A DNA stretch of 64,000 nt from Alteromonas sp. a30. GTDB lineage: Bacteria > Pseudomonadota > Gammaproteobacteria > Enterobacterales > Alteromonadaceae. Where the stretch lies: positions 62,001 to 126,000 of the forward strand of contig NZ_JABEPE010000014.1 of NCBI RefSeq assembly GCF_026788005.1. Reading direction: 5' to 3'. Below the pieces are notes generated by a model, which did no database searches, was not told where the DNA came from, and saw nothing but the letters and a program-made list of their open reading frames with translations. The first letter of the stretch is position 1. Every line of letters begins with the position of its first letter. Shown in pieces: positions 62,045 through 64,000 of this stretch. The position numbers and the translations under genes are program-made.

Positions 62045-63181
62045 TTAGGCGTAATGTAGTTGCTGTTGGCAAAGTTGAATCCATTTGTCTTTGCGCAAAG
62101 CTAGTGTCGCCTTTAGTTCTTTGTAGTGGTAAGTAATTTCCATTCCCTCATAAGTTTTTAGCAGCGCTTTACGCTTCATATCCATTACGTTTTTCTTAGC
62201 ATTATAAAACTCTGACATTTTGGAGATTAATGCTTCATATTCATCATTCAGCAATTTTACCAGCTCGTCTTTATTGGGTAATGATGGCAAGGCTGCGAGC
62301 TTAGCTTGAGTTTGTTGTAGTTGCATCGCCAGTTTGGCCTTCTCGATTCTCTCTTCAGGACAGCGTCGAAGATTTTTGGTAAAACCAATAAAGGAGAGTC
62401 CACGAATTAACCATTTTGTCGGATCCCACTGCCACCATTTAATGCCATTTCGGTAATCATACTCAAAAATATGGTGGAAATTGTGATAGCCCTCGCCAAA
62501 AGTAAAGAAAGCTAGCACATCGTTATCACGAGCCGTATTTGCATCGGTATAAGGTTGTCTGCCCCATATATGCGCTAAAGAATTGATAAAGAAAGTCACA
62601 TGGTGAACGACAAGAATACGCAATACACCTGCAACTAAAACCATGCCTAAAATATCGCCATTTAACCAACCAAGTATTCCCGTAATGCCGAAATTAGCGA
62701 TTAGGGTGATGGCTAAATAATTATTGTGTTGCCACATAACGATTTTATCTTTTTGTAAATCCCTACAGTTGCTGTAGTCAGAGTATCGAACAGGTTGATA
62801 CTCCCTTAACATCCAACCCATGTGTGAATACCAAAAGCCTCTTTTAGCAGAATAAGGATCTTTGTCGTTGTCATCCACGTGTTTGTGGTGAACACGATGA
62901 TCGGAAGACCAATGCAAAATACTATTTTGTACGGTCATGGCTCCACCTACGGCGAAAATAAATCTGACGAGCGCGTTTGCTTCGTAAGATTTGTGAGACC
63001 AAAGACGGTGATAGCCGGCAGTAATTGACATGCCTGAAAAATAAATTAGGAAAACACATGTCACTAATTCGACAGCGTCGATGTCAAAAAAAACGGCTTC
63101 AATAGGAACTCCAACCAATGCAACTCCTGTAATAATGATAAACACAAGGAGGTTGAGTAGGATTAAGCGTGGCTTTTCCAT
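62045..63181 (-). CDS. membrane delta-9-type fatty acid desaturase
   Basis: 378 aa. Three histidine boxes: HRLWSH (His58/His63), HRVHHKHVD (His95/98/99) and GYHNFHHIF (His233/236/237), with further histidines completing the di-iron site. Membrane helices lie about residues 5-50, 72-90 and 155-205. The first two boxes match acyl-CoA/acyl-lipid delta-9 desaturases of bacteria (DesC/stearoyl-CoA type). About 75 C-terminal residues are coiled coil and not part of the usual domain. Introduces an aerobic double bond in membrane acyl chains. Divergent from fabR, with an operator between. Confidence 0.93.
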   Translation of the reverse strand: MEKPRLILLNLLVFIIITGVALVGVPIEAVFFDIDAVELVTCVFLIYFSGMSITAGYHRLWSHKSYEANALVRFIFAVGGAMTVQNSILHWSSDHRVHHKHVDDNDKDPYSAKRGFWYSHMGWMLREYQPVRYSDYSNCRDLQKDKIVMWQHNNYLAITLIANFGITGILGWLNGDILGMVLVAGVLRILVVHHVTFFINSLAHIWGRQPYTDANTARDNDVLAFFTFGEGYHNFHHIFEYDYRNGIKWWQWDPTKWLIRGLSFIGFTKNLRRCPEERIEKAKLAMQLQQTQAKLAALPSLPNKDELVKLLNDEYEALISKMSEFYNAKKNVMDMKRKALLKTYEGMEITYHYKELKATLALRKDKWIQLCQQQLHYA

Positions 63182-63197
63182 TTAAGGTACTTCATTC

Positions 63198-63215
63198 AGT
63201 TTACAAGTGTACGCT
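63198..63215. promoter_or_regulatory. candidate FabR/DesT-type operator
   Basis: AGTTTACAAGTGTACGCT is an 18-bp partial palindrome (12 of 18 positions symmetric) resembling the AGxGTAC...GTxxACT type of FabR/DesT sites. It lies 17 bp before the desaturase start and overlaps its predicted transcription start, a good position for repression. Confidence 0.62.
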
Positions 63216-63216
63216 C

Positions 63217-63245
63217 ATTTTAAAGTCGTTAATGTGAATTCGCAA
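63217..63245 (-). promoter_or_regulatory. promoter of the desaturase gene
   Basis: Read on the minus strand: TTGCGA (63240-63245), 17-bp spacer, TAAAAT (63217-63222). The transcription start would fall near 63210, inside the operator at 63198-63215. Confidence 0.55.
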
Positions 63246-63309
63246 GCAAGGACGCTTTACTTTTTGTTTTCTAAAATAGAAGCTATGTCAGTCTTGTTGG
63301 AGAGTCATT

Positions 63310-63921
63310 TTGAGTCGGAAATTACAAAAACAAAAAACACGTCGTTCCATAATTGATGCCGCTTATCGTTTGCTGGACTCTCAGCGGAGCTTATCTAGTA
63401 TTAGTTTACGCGAAGTTTCAAGGGAAGCGGGTATTGCACCGACTTCGTTTTATCGCCATTTTAAAGATATAGACGAGCTTGGCCTAACTTTAGTTGATGA
63501 AGCTGGGCTCGCATTGCGTCAACTGATGCGCAAAGCACGTTCACGCATTGAAGAAGGTGGAAGTGTGATACATGTATCGGTAAACACCTTCATGGAATAT
63601 GTTTCTGAAAACGCGAATGTTTTTAGACTTTTGTTGCGAGAGCACACCGGAACTTCTCCTGCATTTAGGGCCGCGGTTGTTCGAGAAATTCAGCATTTCA
63701 TAGAAGAACTAACGGATTACATTTTGGGTCATACAGCGATTAGTCAGCCATACGCACAATTGCAAGCCGAAGCAATGGTGAGAATTGTATTTAGTGCGGG
63801 GGCAGAAGCAATTGATGTCAATAAAGTGGAGCGCAAGCTGATTTCCAATCGAGTAGAAATACAACTGCGCTTTATTTTTTTAGGAGCAATTCAGCTTTCG
63901 GTCCGAAAAGACGATGTTTAG
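63310..63921 (+). CDS. fabR: TetR-family repressor FabR
   Basis: 203 aa from a TTG start at 63310 with GGAGAG upstream. N-terminal helix-turn-helix: [20 protein letters not shown] then [20 protein letters not shown] and [19 protein letters not shown], close to E. coli FabR. C-terminal ligand domain includes [20 protein letters not shown]. FabR senses the unsaturated:saturated acyl-ACP/CoA ratio and represses unsaturated fatty acid synthesis genes. Here the obvious target is the divergent desaturase. The neighbourhood sthA-fabR-trmA agrees with enteric synteny. The stop overlaps the trmA stop region by three bases. Confidence 0.93.
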   Translation: MSRKLQKQKTRRSIIDAAYRLLDSQRSLSSISLREVSREAGIAPTSFYRHFKDIDELGLTLVDEAGLALRQLMRKARSRIEEGGSVIHVSVNTFMEYVSENANVFRLLLREHTGTSPAFRAAVVREIQHFIEELTDYILGHTAISQPYAQLQAEAMVRIVFSAGAEAIDVNKVERKLISNRVEIQLRFIFLGAIQLSVRKDDV

Positions 63922-64000
63922 TTTTTTCTTTGCAAGAAAACGCCTACTTCAGTGTGATGTGTGTAAGGAAACTGATCAAATATCGCTAAACGACAGAGTG
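63918..64000 (-). CDS. trmA: tRNA (uracil-5-)-methyltransferase TrmA, C-terminus only
   Basis: The last 26 codons of a minus-strand gene entering from the right edge. They read [20 protein letters not shown] near the end, which is the typical C-terminus of TrmA ([11 protein letters not shown] motif). TrmA makes m5U54 in tRNA using SAM. The gene converges with fabR and overlaps its stop, as in the enteric fabR-trmA neighbourhood. Everything before residue 27 from the end lies outside the window. Confidence 0.88.
   Translation of the reverse strand, partial: LCRLAIFDQFPYTHHTEVGVFLQRKN

Overview
The window comes from a gammaproteobacterium, probably marine. Several single-copy core genes are clear members of gammaproteobacterial families and keep familiar gammaproteobacterial neighbourhoods: rpsF-rpsR-rplI followed by dnaB, cysJ-cysI-cysH, sthA with fabR and trmA, a pspA/pspC operon, nadE, dusA and a zur-type regulator. 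I cannot name the genus from sequence alone. The window has no rRNA or tRNA gene, integrase, transposase, capsid or terminase gene that I could recognise.

Left part (1-34 kb) is an accessory region. At the left edge, on the minus strand, lie a cut-off YobI/KAP-like membrane P-loop NTPase and a signal-peptide membrane protein with pentapeptide-like character. Then comes a tight five-gene plus-strand operon (2737-10634): a membrane protein, a membrane-anchored trypsin-like protease, a lipoprotein with two discoidin-like domains, a pesticin/T4-lysozyme-like muramidase without a signal peptide, and an exported protein built of six Ig/cadherin-like repeats, three of them 276-bp tandem DNA repeats. 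A leader plus a 10-repeat CRISPR array of type I-C-like repeats (10994-11602) follows, with no cas genes in the window. After it come short tandem and inverted repeats. The core is an extracellular contractile injection system (eCIS, Afp/PVC type) at 11993-33855: a holin-like small protein, a GH108-like remnant, sheath, two tube proteins, a small coiled-coil protein, an Afp7-like hub linker, a VgrG/gpD-like spike, a gp25-like protein, two baseplate J-like proteins (Afp11 and Afp12 type), a 1620-aa fibre and a tape-measure protein. The PAAR tip, AAA+ ATPase (Afp15) and tail cap (Afp16) usual in such clusters are not in the window.

Middle part (34-42 kb) is mainly housekeeping: an EamA transporter, rpsF-rpsR-rplI, an ECF sigma/anti-sigma/DUF4097 envelope-stress operon placed between rplI and dnaB, dnaB, a YjbQ-family protein, a CheX-like protein and a Zur/Fur regulator.

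Right part (42-64 kb): a secreted metzincin protease whose prodomain-like partner is a separate upstream gene; dusA; nadE; a small secreted/small membrane gene pair and a pspA-pspC-membrane protein operon, each preceded by a sigma-54-type promoter with a similar upstream palindrome about 107-109 bp away; a PCu(A)C copper chaperone; a DUF2333 protein; cysJIH for sulfite and PAPS reduction; a TIGR03899/DUF2806-like protein; a REC-DUF3369-degenerate GGDEF-EAL phosphodiesterase; a uracil-DNA-glycosylase-family protein; sthA; a delta-9 type fatty-acid desaturase divergent from fabR with a FabR-like operator between them; and the C-terminus of trmA at the right edge.

How it fits together: the eCIS genes supply a contractile particle. 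The upstream protease/lysozyme/adhesin operon and the holin/GH108-like pair are candidates for cargo, envelope passage or release, but that link is inference from position only.
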